Below, in pieces: positions 1 to 7,448 of a stretch of DNA of 41,428 bases. The position numbers and the translations under genes were made by a program. Numbering within the stretch: position 1 is the first letter of the stretch; each line of letters starts with the position of its first letter. The notes beneath the pieces were generated by a model that saw only the letters and a program-made list of their open reading frames with translations, searched no databases and was not told the DNA's origin. This DNA comes from a virus. The DNA is taken from positions 1 to 41,428 of the IMG/VR virus record IMGVR_UViG_3300046804_000318. One strand, 5' to 3'.

Positions 1-127
1 CAGTATTTCCTAAAGTGAATCCACCAGAACCAATAACAGGTCTATTTGCTCCAACTAAATAACTATTTGTATCTGTATATGTAGAGCCAACTTGAGTTCC
101 ATTAACAAACATTTTTGTTGAAGTACC
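1..127. repeat. 127-bp exact direct repeat, copy 1 (contig start)
   Basis: Bases 1-127 are identical to 35882-36008. The first mismatch is base 128 (a) against 36009 (g). The repeat starts at the very first base of the window and lies in the C-terminal coding part of a LamG fibre gene. Its length equals the largest default k-mer of a common de Bruijn assembler, so it looks like an assembly-graph junction rather than a biological repeat of chosen length. Confidence 0.95.
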
Positions 128-1936
128 ACTTCTTGATAATGCAAAGTGATACCAAGTATTTGTTGATATAGTTGTGGTCCCTGTTATACGAGTACCAGCA
201 CTTACATCTAAAATTATAGAACCACCACCAGAACTTATATAAATTAATGGATAAACACCATCTGTACTTGCAGGTCTAAAATCTATTAATGCTTGAGCAG
301 ACGCTGTTGTGGTTACATAAAACCACATTTCAATTGTGAAATCTCCTGTGCCGAAAGTAAAATTCTGTCCGGCTTGAAGTAACAAATAATCCCCCGTTCC
401 ATCAAAGTACATCGACGTAGTACCCCACTTCGCCTGTGTAGTACTTACCTGTGCATTGCCTACAGTCTGCAAATCATTCTTTGCTGCAGAGTCGTATATT
501 CCACCGTTGGTATAGTTGAGCAGCAATACTGTATTAGTGATAGCTGTAGGTGGTGTAGTTGGCAAATTTAAAGTTGACGAAGAAGGACTATAAACAGCAG
601 TTCCTTTGACAAACCTAGCCGAAGAAATATATCCATTTATATATTGATTACCAGCACTTGTAGTGTAACGTCGCCCAATATACGCAGATGTACTTGTAGA
701 TAAGTTTGTTGTGTCTGTTAATTGTTTTGTTCTAGTGCCATTGAGAAATACGCCAACATTATTTGTTCCGCTACCAGAACGAACAATAGCAACGTGATTC
801 CATGCATTCTTAATTGGAGTGCCAGATGCTTGATCACCAAACCCACCAAAACCTATATACATAACACTGTCTGCATCGCCTATGTACGCATACAGAGTAG
901 TAGTGCTTTCAGAGCCAGACGTTCTAAAATCAAAAAGCCAATGCTGATTTGACCCTGAATGATAAAACCAACATTCAGCCGTTATGTCACCAGAACCCAT
1001 CGCCAAATTAGCGCTACTAGGAGTAGTTAAATAATCACTAGAGCCATTAAAATATCCACTACCACCTACTACAGCAGTATCGTATGCAGCGGTTGGCGCA
1101 AATGGGCTGAAGGCTTGGACTGATGGGGTGCCTGTCGTAGTTATTGCAAATGCGTTGCTGCTGTTGTCGATGAATCGGTTTGACTGACATGTTAAAAGCT
1201 GCGTATTCGTAATAGCCGTTAATGGTGTAATGCTTGGCGTGAAATTACTTGTATATACAGCAGAGCCAATAACTATTCTTGCGTTAGAAATATAACCAAC
1301 GAAGTAACGACTACCCGGAGCATACCAACCAGTACCTATGTATAGAGAGCCTGCCGAAGTAACAGTATAAGAAGCTGTTGCAGTGGATGCAGAAGTTCCG
1401 TTTATATAAAGAGTATGTGTAGTTCCATTTCTAACAACAGCAACATGATTCCAAGCATTTAAAGTTACAGCACCAGTAACTATAGGAGATGCCCAGCCAT
1501 TGTATGCGCCACTACCAAACCCTAATGTACCTGTTGTGTTAGTCCATTCTATAGACCATGCTTCACTACTAAGACTGCTTGTATTTCCTTTGCTAATAAT
1601 TCCATTCGGGCTTGTAGAAGAAGGGGCATAAATCCAAAATTCAATAGTAAAGTTTGAACTTCCCAAATTAAGATTCGCATTATTTGCGATACTTAAATAA
1701 TCGCTGCCACCAAAATAGTTTGACCATCCCGTCTGACTAAACGGCGTAAACGTACCCTGAGTCGTATTACCATTTCTAGTAATAGTGAAGTTGTTAGTGC
1801 TAGAGTCTAAGAACGTATTGTTCTGTGCTCCGTTAGTGCTGCTCGTATTTAACAGCAATGTCGTTAGATAGAACTGCGGATCACTAACAGAGCCAGACGC
1901 TACCATTGCTTGCATTAATTTAGTAAAAGCAAACAT
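1..1936 (-). CDS. LamG-domain tail fibre/adhesin, copy A (3' end cut by window edge)
   Basis: The start ATG at 1936 has a good ribosome site (AAGGAG, 6 nt away) that overlaps the stop of the preceding gene. The 645 visible codons begin MFAFTKLMQAMVASGSVSD and hold concanavalin/LamG-like beta-sandwich modules, with the recurring pattern of a W-x-H-V-A-type strand followed by a GYI-x-N/D-LR strand. It is a paralogue of the gene at 35787-37781, sharing the LLLNT...NGAQNNTFLDSS start and an identical end. It has no stop inside the window. If position 1 is joined to 35881 the frame stays open and stops at 35787, giving 676 aa, close to the 664 aa of copy B. The role is probably receptor or glycan binding at the virion surface. 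This is inferred from the fold and the late-operon position. Confidence 0.85.
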   Translation of the reverse strand, partial: MFAFTKLMQAMVASGSVSDPQFYLTTLLLNTSSTNGAQNNTFLDSSTNNFTITRNGNTTQGTFTPFSQTGWSNYFGGSDYLSIANNANLNLGSSNFTIEFWIYAPSSTSPNGIISKGNTSSLSSEAWSIEWTNTTGTLGFGSGAYNGWASPIVTGAVTLNAWNHVAVVRNGTTHTLYINGTSASTATASYTVTSAGSLYIGTGWYAPGSRYFVGYISNARIVIGSAVYTSNFTPSITPLTAITNTQLLTCQSNRFIDNSSNAFAITTTGTPSVQAFSPFAPTAAYDTAVVGGSGYFNGSSDYLTTPSSANLAMGSGDITAECWFYHSGSNQHWLFDFRTSGSESTTTLYAYIGDADSVMYIGFGGFGDQASGTPIKNAWNHVAIVRSGSGTNNVGVFLNGTRTKQLTDTTNLSTSTSAYIGRRYTTSAGNQYINGYISSARFVKGTAVYSPSSSTLNLPTTPPTAITNTVLLLNYTNGGIYDSAAKNDLQTVGNAQVSTTQAKWGTTSMYFDGTGDYLLLQAGQNFTFGTGDFTIEMWFYVTTTASAQALIDFRPASTDGVYPLIYISSGGGSIILDVSAGTRITGTTTISTNTWYHFALSRSGTSTKMFVNGTQVGSTYTDTNSYLVGANRPVIGSGGFTLGNT

Positions 1937-1945
1937 CCTGACTCC

Positions 1946-2647
1946 TTATGGGGTGTAACCTTGAGCAATCGAGCCGTACCAGTTAGTACCGTCAGCAACA
2001 AACGTCAGAATATCCATCTTGCCAGCCGTTGATGTAATCGTAGGCGCACCAGCAGTACCCCACTTAACACCAGTAAACGTAGCCGTACCTGCACCAGTAG
2101 TAGCAGCTTGCTTTAATAATAAGATAAATGACTTACCAGCCGTAGCAGTAGGCATCGTAAATGTACAAGCCGTAGAAGCTGTGAGAGTAGCTGTCTGAAC
2201 TGTACCGTTAGTCAGAGATAGTGTACTTGCAGTGGTAACCGTGCCAATAGCAACAACGCCTTCGGTATAGTTATTTACCGTAGGATTAGTTAGTGTTTTG
2301 CTAGTAAGTGTCTGAGATGAACCTAAGTTAACTAACGTATCAGTAGCAGCAGGAAACGTATAAGAATACGCACCACTTACTACAAAAGTAGATGCATAAG
2401 CACCAGAAATAGTTAATGTACTAGATGCATTATTAGCCACACCAGTACCACCATTAGCAGGAGGCAAAATACCTGTTACACCAGTCGATAAAGGCAATCC
2501 TGTGGCATTTGTTAATGTCGCTGATGCAGGAGTACCTAATGCGCCACCAGACTGATATTTGTCCGTATTAAGATTAGTGAAGTTGCTATCAACTTCGGTA
2601 TAACTAAGTGCCGAACCTTTGCCAGCACGAGTAACGATAGTGGACAT
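1946..2647 (-). CDS. Tail fibre-like protein
   Basis: A 233-aa protein rich in Thr, Ser, Ala and Gly. The N-terminus (SALSYTEVDSNFTNLNTDK) is the type seen at the start of many phage fibre proteins. It is followed by the phrase GILPPANGGTGVANN and low-complexity beta-strand repeats (LTSKTLTNPTVN). No catalytic motif is visible. It lies between a 128-aa virion-type protein and LamG fibre A, 9 nt upstream of the latter, and its stop overlaps that gene's ribosome site, so the two are probably co-translated. In the overrun segment a similar small fibre-like gene (37783-38457) also precedes a LamG gene. The exact virion position is unknown. Confidence 0.7.
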   Translation of the reverse strand: MSTIVTRAGKGSALSYTEVDSNFTNLNTDKYQSGGALGTPASATLTNATGLPLSTGVTGILPPANGGTGVANNASSTLTISGAYASTFVVSGAYSYTFPAATDTLVNLGSSQTLTSKTLTNPTVNNYTEGVVAIGTVTTASTLSLTNGTVQTATLTASTACTFTMPTATAGKSFILLLKQAATTGAGTATFTGVKWGTAGAPTITSTAGKMDILTFVADGTNWYGSIAQGYTP

Positions 2648-2657
2648 AATTTACCCC

Positions 2658-3044
2658 TTATGCCAAAGTTACTGACAAGTTCGTCGATGTTATCTTAAAT
2701 ATATCACCATTACTAATAGTCTTACTGGTATCTAGTGGTGTGTGATACAAGAGATTACCGCTAGTAACAGCATCACGAATACCAACGTGAGTAATTGTTC
2801 CCCAATCAGCCGTAGCTTGTGGGAATTCAATCGCTGAACTGTTAGAAGTCGCACCGTTAGATGGTGAGCTAAATGTGATCGATTGACGAACATACGAGCC
2901 ACCAGTAATTTCTGTGCCTGTATCCGCATCAGTCGGATCGTTAGTGTACAAAGCTAAATAAGTCGTAGTCGGACTTGTATAGCTAGTATTACGTAACGTT
3001 GCATTAATCAATGCGTTCTCTAAAAAATTACTCATTTCAGCCAT
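2658..3044 (-). CDS. Conserved phage virion-type protein
   Basis: A 128-aa protein of a family I recognise from many environmental phages. It begins with an N-terminal helix (MSNFLENALINATLRNTSY), continues with the TTTYLALYTNDPTDAD segment and IEFPQATADWGTITHVGIRD, and ends in beta strands. Copies elsewhere usually sit among tail-fibre genes and are annotated as fibre or hypothetical. The start has a strong GAGGAG site inside the end of the preceding HNH gene. The residue pattern suggests a small beta-sandwich structural protein. Its function is not demonstrated. Confidence 0.65.
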   Translation of the reverse strand: MAEMSNFLENALINATLRNTSYTSPTTTYLALYTNDPTDADTGTEITGGSYVRQSITFSSPSNGATSNSSAIEFPQATADWGTITHVGIRDAVTSGNLLYHTPLDTSKTISNGDIFKITSTNLSVTLA

Positions 3045-3047
3045 AAT

Positions 3048-3596
3048 TTACTCCTCAAATCTGTTTTGTTTACTACGGTTTTCAAACTGGGTTATAACTC
3101 TTAAATTCCAAGGAACATGCAAACCACATACTTTTTTACCAGTTAATGGAACTATGTGATCTACTTCGTACTTAGTTCCTGTATCCCTAGTCTTTAACCT
3201 TGCTTCAACATAAAACTTTTGTATCTCTTGTTTTAATTCTTCGCTCATCCATTTTGGAACTGCATTTCTTCTTGCCGCTCTCTTAAATGCTTCATAAGCA
3301 AATTTATTGTGTTTTGTTCTTTCATAACAACGCTTTGATTTTTCAGCGTATTTTTCTTTGTTTTCTCTTTGCCATTTTATTACTTTTTCTTTAATTTTTT
3401 CTTTATTTTTATCATAGTTTTCATAATGATATTGCATTGCTTTTTTGCGCTCTGTTTCTGCATTTTTTATGTACCAAGCATCTTTATGCTTTTTTCTACA
3501 AGGTTTGCACCATCTGCTAAATCCATCACTTACAGCCTTTTCTTTACTAAACATCTCATAAGGCTTGATTTCATTGCATTTGCTGCAATTCTTCAC
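3048..3596 (-). CDS. HNH endonuclease with N-terminal zinc ribbon
   Basis: A 182-aa protein starting at GTG (3594-3596) after a GAGGT site. Residues 1-35 hold two CxxC pairs (CSKC, CKPC) as in a zinc ribbon. The middle is a very basic, Lys/Glu-rich helical linker. The C-terminal part carries the HNH core YEVDHIVPLTG followed by HVPWNLRVIT and N-R-S-K-QN. This layout is typical of free-standing or homing-type phage HNH nucleases. The gene is more A/T-rich than its neighbours and sits between the adaptor and a fibre-type gene, where an inserted selfish nuclease would be tolerated. The target site is unknown. Confidence 0.85.
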   Translation of the reverse strand: MKNCSKCNEIKPYEMFSKEKAVSDGFSRWCKPCRKKHKDAWYIKNAETERKKAMQYHYENYDKNKEKIKEKVIKWQRENKEKYAEKSKRCYERTKHNKFAYEAFKRAARRNAVPKWMSEELKQEIQKFYVEARLKTRDTGTKYEVDHIVPLTGKKVCGLHVPWNLRVITQFENRSKQNRFEE

Positions 3597-3600
3597 AGAT

Positions 3601-4209
3601 TTACCTCACTGACATTGACATAGGTTGACCGCCGTATTCACCATTTTGGTCGGCAGTAGAAATTGCTGTAATGCTACGATCATACAAAGCAGCCCATGTC
3701 TGAAGTCGTGCATCATTCATCAAATAGGGTTCAGCCTCTCCCAATGCCGCATACAGCAAAGCATCAGGATAATTACTTAGGAATACGTTAACGATATTGC
3801 TATCAGATAGATAAGCAGGTTTGCCGTAATACAGCATCTGAATACTATAAGCAGTATCAGGTATAGGAGCGAATTGAATCTCTGACGCTAGAATCGTATA
3901 GTTAACTGGAGCACCAGAATCTGTCGTTCTAGCTGTTGCAAAGAAAGCATTAGGTGAAAGGTACGATACTGACGTTACTGGAGTAGTACGCAGATGTACG
4001 TCACGCATCTCTAGGAAGTCCGTAGGCAAGCCGACAGTCTCATCACCTGCTGTGGTACTAGCACGAGCCACAACGAGCATCTGGCGCGTTCTGAGGTCTC
4101 TACGGAGCCGTTCCTCAGCCAATTGGATAAAGTCCGGTATCTGTGCTGTCAGATCACTACGACCTAGATAATTAGCTATCGCAGTTTTTAACGAACTATA
4201 ATCCGTCAT
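3601..4209 (-). CDS. Head-tail adaptor (connector) protein
   Basis: A 202-aa protein whose N-terminus (ANYLGRSDLTAQIPDFIQLA, then EERLRRDLRTRQM) matches the helical start of the SU10-like/gp11-like adaptor family. The middle is beta-rich (VGLPTDFLEMRDVHL, then FAPIPDTAYSIQMLYYGKPA) and the end is helical (LLYAALGEAEPYL, then DARLQTWAALYDRSI). Family members form the ring below the portal that joins head to tail. It lies downstream of portal, scaffold and capsid, as expected. A second, longer member is at 40439-41284, in the overrun segment. The start has an AGGGAAA site. Confidence 0.8.
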   Translation of the reverse strand: MTDYSSLKTAIANYLGRSDLTAQIPDFIQLAEERLRRDLRTRQMLVVARASTTAGDETVGLPTDFLEMRDVHLRTTPVTSVSYLSPNAFFATARTTDSGAPVNYTILASEIQFAPIPDTAYSIQMLYYGKPAYLSDSNIVNVFLSNYPDALLYAALGEAEPYLMNDARLQTWAALYDRSITAISTADQNGEYGGQPMSMSVR

Positions 4210-4211
4210 AA

Positions 4212-4898
4212 CTATTTCCCTGAGTTGTGTCTCTCCACAGCCCCATCTTCTACATCATCCCATCGGTATTCATACGTTCCAATGTGACCAATATGCATAG
4301 ACAGACTGTGATCTACATACGTCTGGAATCCGTTATCTAAAGCCTTGACGCAGAAATGTACATCTTCGCCAATAATGCCCTTAGAACCCCATCCAACGTC
4401 ATACCACGGCTTTTTAGTAGCCTCGAATACATCTTTGTGAATCATTACTACACCACCACCAACTGCCGTACAAGGCTCAATACCTTCTTTGCCTTTAGAA
4501 TCTATTTTATGCCAAGCGTGACTAATAATGTTGCCATTTTCGTCTTTTTCTAGCTGTAGATTCAATGCTGTTGGTAATGTAGGCTTGCGACGAGTAACTG
4601 CATTAACTCCGACAATCGGTACATTCCTGCTTAACAATATCTCTATCGTATCGCTAGGGAACCGCATATCTGAATCAATGAACAGAATGTAGTCACAACC
4701 CTCTTTTAACGCAGCCTCAACCAGCTTTTCACGCTGATCGAATATCAACGTACCAGCCATTGTGTATAACTTCAGACCATTTTCACCTGTTCCACACCGA
4801 AACTTGCTATCTCGTCCAACCATCTTCGCAAAATCAAACGCGAATCCTGTATGAACCTCGTCTCTAGCTGGAACACATACGCCAACTGTTATACCCAT
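4212..4898 (-). CDS. GT-A type glycosyltransferase in the head module
   Basis: A 228-aa GT2-like fold. It starts with VGVCVPARDEVHTGFAFDF. The metal and nucleotide-sugar binding motif is in CDYILFIDSDMRFPSDTIE (DSD, a DxD type), followed by VPIVGVNAVTRRKP. The acceptor-side region has TAVGGGVVMIHKDVFE and a GIIGEDVHFCVKALDNG segment with ED. It starts at a TAATG junction with the preceding gene. A glycosyltransferase between the capsid and adaptor genes suggests it may modify a virion protein, but cell-surface or other substrates cannot be excluded. The sugar donor and acceptor are unknown. Confidence 0.8.
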   Translation of the reverse strand: MGITVGVCVPARDEVHTGFAFDFAKMVGRDSKFRCGTGENGLKLYTMAGTLIFDQREKLVEAALKEGCDYILFIDSDMRFPSDTIEILLSRNVPIVGVNAVTRRKPTLPTALNLQLEKDENGNIISHAWHKIDSKGKEGIEPCTAVGGGVVMIHKDVFEATKKPWYDVGWGSKGIIGEDVHFCVKALDNGFQTYVDHSLSMHIGHIGTYEYRWDDVEDGAVERHNSGK

Positions 4899-5194
4899 TA
4901 GATATTTCCCCGGTAGACCTTAAATTGCGCATTATCGGAATCATTAAGCCATCGAGCAAACGCCACATCATCAACGATATTAAATCCCCTCATAATCCCT
5001 TTTTTATTCAAGTCATCAATGACCGTAAAAGGAATACGAGCTACATGGTGCAAATCGTTTAAATGTCCTCGTCGTTCTTTGTCTGCCTCTAAGATTTGTT
5101 TATTACTTTCAAGAATCTCAGTAATATCCTGTTTAGTCTCGATGATTAAGCCGCCATCACCGTCCGCATGCACAACTTGTTGTCTAAAGGTCAT
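4898..5194 (-). CDS. Small protein downstream of capsid, function unknown
   Basis: A 98-aa protein that I do not assign to a family. I chose ATG 5194 (MTFRQQVVHADGDG...) because it has an AGAGGAT ribosome site. A longer frame back to 5242 would run through the post-capsid hairpin at 5209-5234 and lacks a good site. The centre (TKQDITEILESNKQILEADK, then ERRGHLNDLHHVARIP) is charged and probably helical. The C-terminus (DDVAFARWLNDSDNAQFKVY) is compact. It sits immediately after the capsid gene, so a minor virion or assembly role is possible. Confidence 0.7.
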   Translation of the reverse strand: MTFRQQVVHADGDGGLIIETKQDITEILESNKQILEADKERRGHLNDLHHVARIPFTVIDDLNKKGIMRGFNIVDDVAFARWLNDSDNAQFKVYRGNI

Positions 5195-5208
5195 AAATCC
5201 TCTTAAAT

Positions 5209-5234
5209 GCCCCCAGAGACGAATCCCTGAGGGC
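5209..5234 (-). terminator. Hairpin after the capsid gene (possible attenuator)
   Basis: On the transcribed strand, GCCCTCAG pairs with CTGGGGGC (8 bp, one G-U pair) around a 10-nt loop, followed by ATTTAAG rather than a long U run. It lies 16 nt past the capsid stop and just before the next gene's ribosome site. It could be a weak terminator or an mRNA-stabilising 3' hairpin giving more capsid transcript than downstream transcript. Confidence 0.55.
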
Positions 5235-5249
5235 ATATACAAACATACG

Positions 5250-6206
5250 TTACAGAGCCATGTTCAGATCGGCCACGATGCCATGAGCGGCTTCGTTCTT
5301 AACTTCCAGCGTAACTTCAACCAAAACCTGAGTCTTGTCAGAGTCACCAGCTTTTGCAAGCTCGTTAGTCTGGAATGGACGCAGGTAAGCCAAAGCAGCG
5401 TACTCAGGATCAAGGATCAGAGCATCGCGTGTACGCATGAAACGGTTAGGAACAACACTCATTGAGCCGAAGTCCGACAAGTAAACGTCAGCAGCACCAA
5501 CGATAGTAGCTTGTGAGCCACCGTTACCACCATTGACGTTATAACGATAAGCCGACAGACCTGTAAAGCTAGATACTTTCTGTTTACCAGTAGCACCAAC
5601 CATCAGAATCTTAGGTACACCACCCGAAGCAAATACCTCAGCAACTACCGATTTCAGCAGAGTCTCAGTAAATGTACGTGTGTTACCGTCTGTACGAGTC
5701 GATACACCGATAGTTGTAGGATCAGCACCGTTAGTCTGAGCATCAGAGTTGGTTTTGATCCATGACAGCAACGAACCCATCTTACGAGCAGTTGAGTTAG
5801 TTGTACCAGCAGTACGACCTTGATTGCTCAACAGGATAGTTTCCAAGTCACGCTTGAGTTCTTGCGAAGCCTTAGCCAATTGATAAGCCTTTTCAGACTT
5901 ACGACCAGCTTTGTTAACTGCATCCAGAGTGCCAGAGACTTTGATAGTCTTTTGCAGAATCTGAGTGTAGTTACCCAAACGAGTTGTTGGTGACAAAGTA
6001 GCGTCAGAAGCATCAGCACCTTCAACAGCAGCGTTAGCCGTAGTTGCAGCAGCCAATGAGTCAGTTTGCCACTCGTGATAAACAGCAGTAGCCTTAGTTT
6101 TGCCAATAGAACTCATGAATGGAGTTTCTGTAGGCGAAATATCATAAATTACATCGGTCAAATCTTCACGCTGACCAATTGCGTCATAAGCATTATAAAT
6201 TGCCAT
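5250..6206 (-). CDS. Major capsid protein, SU10/DUF5309 type
   Basis: A 318-aa protein matching the HK97-fold family of phage SU10 (DUF5309). It has an N-arm (DLTDVIYDISPTETPFMSSI), an E-loop-like part (HEWQTDSLAAATTANAAVEG), then LGNYTQILQKTIKVSGTLDA and the spine helix (QLAKASQELKRDLETILLSN). The P-domain sheets include SMSVVPNRFMRTRDALILD and the conserved end EVTLEVKNEAAHGIVADL. Its place after portal and scaffold supports the call. The ribosome site is AAGGAT. Gene length is in the family's usual range. Confidence 0.9.
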   Translation of the reverse strand: MAIYNAYDAIGQREDLTDVIYDISPTETPFMSSIGKTKATAVYHEWQTDSLAAATTANAAVEGADASDATLSPTTRLGNYTQILQKTIKVSGTLDAVNKAGRKSEKAYQLAKASQELKRDLETILLSNQGRTAGTTNSTARKMGSLLSWIKTNSDAQTNGADPTTIGVSTRTDGNTRTFTETLLKSVVAEVFASGGVPKILMVGATGKQKVSSFTGLSAYRYNVNGGNGGSQATIVGAADVYLSDFGSMSVVPNRFMRTRDALILDPEYAALAYLRPFQTNELAKAGDSDKTQVLVEVTLEVKNEAAHGIVADLNMAL

Positions 6207-6217
6207 GATTCAATCCT

Positions 6218-7177
6218 TTATAAAAATCGTTCAAATACACTTGCTGCATCTCGTGGACTACCACTAGACTTAACTCGTGCCTTTAGTTTCCTAATTTCTT
6301 CAGCATTACTATCTCTAGGTTTGCTTACGCCTGACTTAATCGCTTTAGGAGCCTCTGTAACCTTCTTGGTTATAGCTGGCTTACTAGCAACTAACTTGTC
6401 GTACTGCATTGCCTTATACAGAGTTAGTACAGCCCGACTATCATAGACAGCCGCTAATTCTTGGTCTGAGAACCCGATCTGCTTACCAAAAGCGCGTATA
6501 TCATTTCTGATAGCCTCACCCTTAGTAGGATCAGTAAATTCAGGGATAAAGCTAGACAATTTCTGCATTTCCTCAGCCACTACGGACTGCATCTGTGCCT
6601 GTCTATCCTGCTCCTGTTGCTGATTAATCCGTGATCTTTCAGCTTGTACAGCAGCTAGTTGCTTCTCTCTCTGAACCATCTCTGCAACCTTTACAGAGTA
6701 TCCAATAGGATCAGTCTCTTTCAGGTATTCGAGATTTTCCTCTTGCTGAGGCTGTAGCATTTGCTCAATCATCTCAAGTCTCTGCGCGTACGTATCACGC
6801 ATTTGCTTGGCTTCCTGAACAGCTTGACGCTCTGCCTCTACGGCTTTGCGTTCCTCAGCTACTGCTTGCGATTTCTTGGTGTAATCCGTGCCAAGTTGAT
6901 AAGACTTGATAAGCTCATCAAGCGTTACCTCACGTTCTTCTCCGGCTGCTTTAACCAGATACGTAGGCTGCTCTTGCTCTTCACCGTCATCTTCCTGTTC
7001 TACCTCAGACTCATATTCGTCTGATTCGGCCTCGCTTTCGTTAGCTTCTGAAGCGGATTCTGGTTGTTCCTTTTGGGAGCCATCTTCACGTTCCATCATG
7101 CTCAAGAAAGCGTTAGCTGCACCTTCTACCGTTAACTCACCACTACCTTCCGGTGTCGTGTTCTGAGTATCGCTCAT
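6218..7177 (-). CDS. Scaffolding protein
   Basis: A 319-aa protein with no globular enzyme motif. Residues 30-75 are strongly acidic (EANESEAESDEYESEVEQED). Next comes a short conserved segment (LDELIKSYQLGTDYTKKSQA) and a long Glu/Gln/Arg coiled coil (about residues 105-210). The C-terminus is basic (KKVTEAPKAIKSGVSKPRD, then KLKARVK). This acidic-start, coiled-coil, basic-end plan and the position between portal and capsid are standard for internal scaffolds, which bind coat protein through the basic end and leave before DNA packaging. The ribosome site is AAGGAAA. Confidence 0.88.
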   Translation of the reverse strand: MSDTQNTTPEGSGELTVEGAANAFLSMMEREDGSQKEQPESASEANESEAESDEYESEVEQEDDGEEQEQPTYLVKAAGEEREVTLDELIKSYQLGTDYTKKSQAVAEERKAVEAERQAVQEAKQMRDTYAQRLEMIEQMLQPQQEENLEYLKETDPIGYSVKVAEMVQREKQLAAVQAERSRINQQQEQDRQAQMQSVVAEEMQKLSSFIPEFTDPTKGEAIRNDIRAFGKQIGFSDQELAAVYDSRAVLTLYKAMQYDKLVASKPAITKKVTEAPKAIKSGVSKPRDSNAEEIRKLKARVKSSGSPRDAASVFERFL

Positions 7178-7217
7178 TTATGTTTCCTTAATTATATCGC
7201 CAACCGGACGATTCGGA

Positions 7218-7448
7218 CTACAAAATCTTTAACTTTTTTTCGTCAATGATCTTCTGATCTGCTAATCCTTGAATGTAGTTATCAATGGATTCTAAGACTC
7301 TAAGACGTAGATACGCTTCCTCGCGTGTCTCTATATCCCCATAGCCGCTATTCAAAAACTTAGCTATTTCCATACCTCTAAGTTCCTCCATCATATCGAT
7401 GAAGTAATCGTCTCTTAGTAAGTTGTTAGCCCAGTCTGATTTCTTCAC
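7218..7448 (-). CDS. Small protein between portal and scaffold, unknown
   Basis: A 76-aa charged, helical protein (DWANNLLRDDYFIDMMEELR, then ETREEAYLRLRVLESIDNY). It starts with GTG in a 4-nt GTGA overlap with the portal stop, so translation is coupled to the portal. I do not recognise a family. Its position suggests a minor head-assembly factor. Confidence 0.7.
   Translation of the reverse strand: MKKSDWANNLLRDDYFIDMMEELRGMEIAKFLNSGYGDIETREEAYLRLRVLESIDNYIQGLADQKIIDEKKLKIL

Noticed and set aside
5195-5242. N-terminal extension of the post-capsid gene to 5242
   Set aside because: It runs through a hairpin and lacks a ribosome site, whereas ATG 5194 has AGAGGAT at good spacing.
7191-7196. 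TATAAT on the minus strand ahead of the scaffold gene as a late promoter
   Set aside because: The -10 match is perfect, but I could not find a -35 at 16-18 bp spacing. It stays a weak candidate only.
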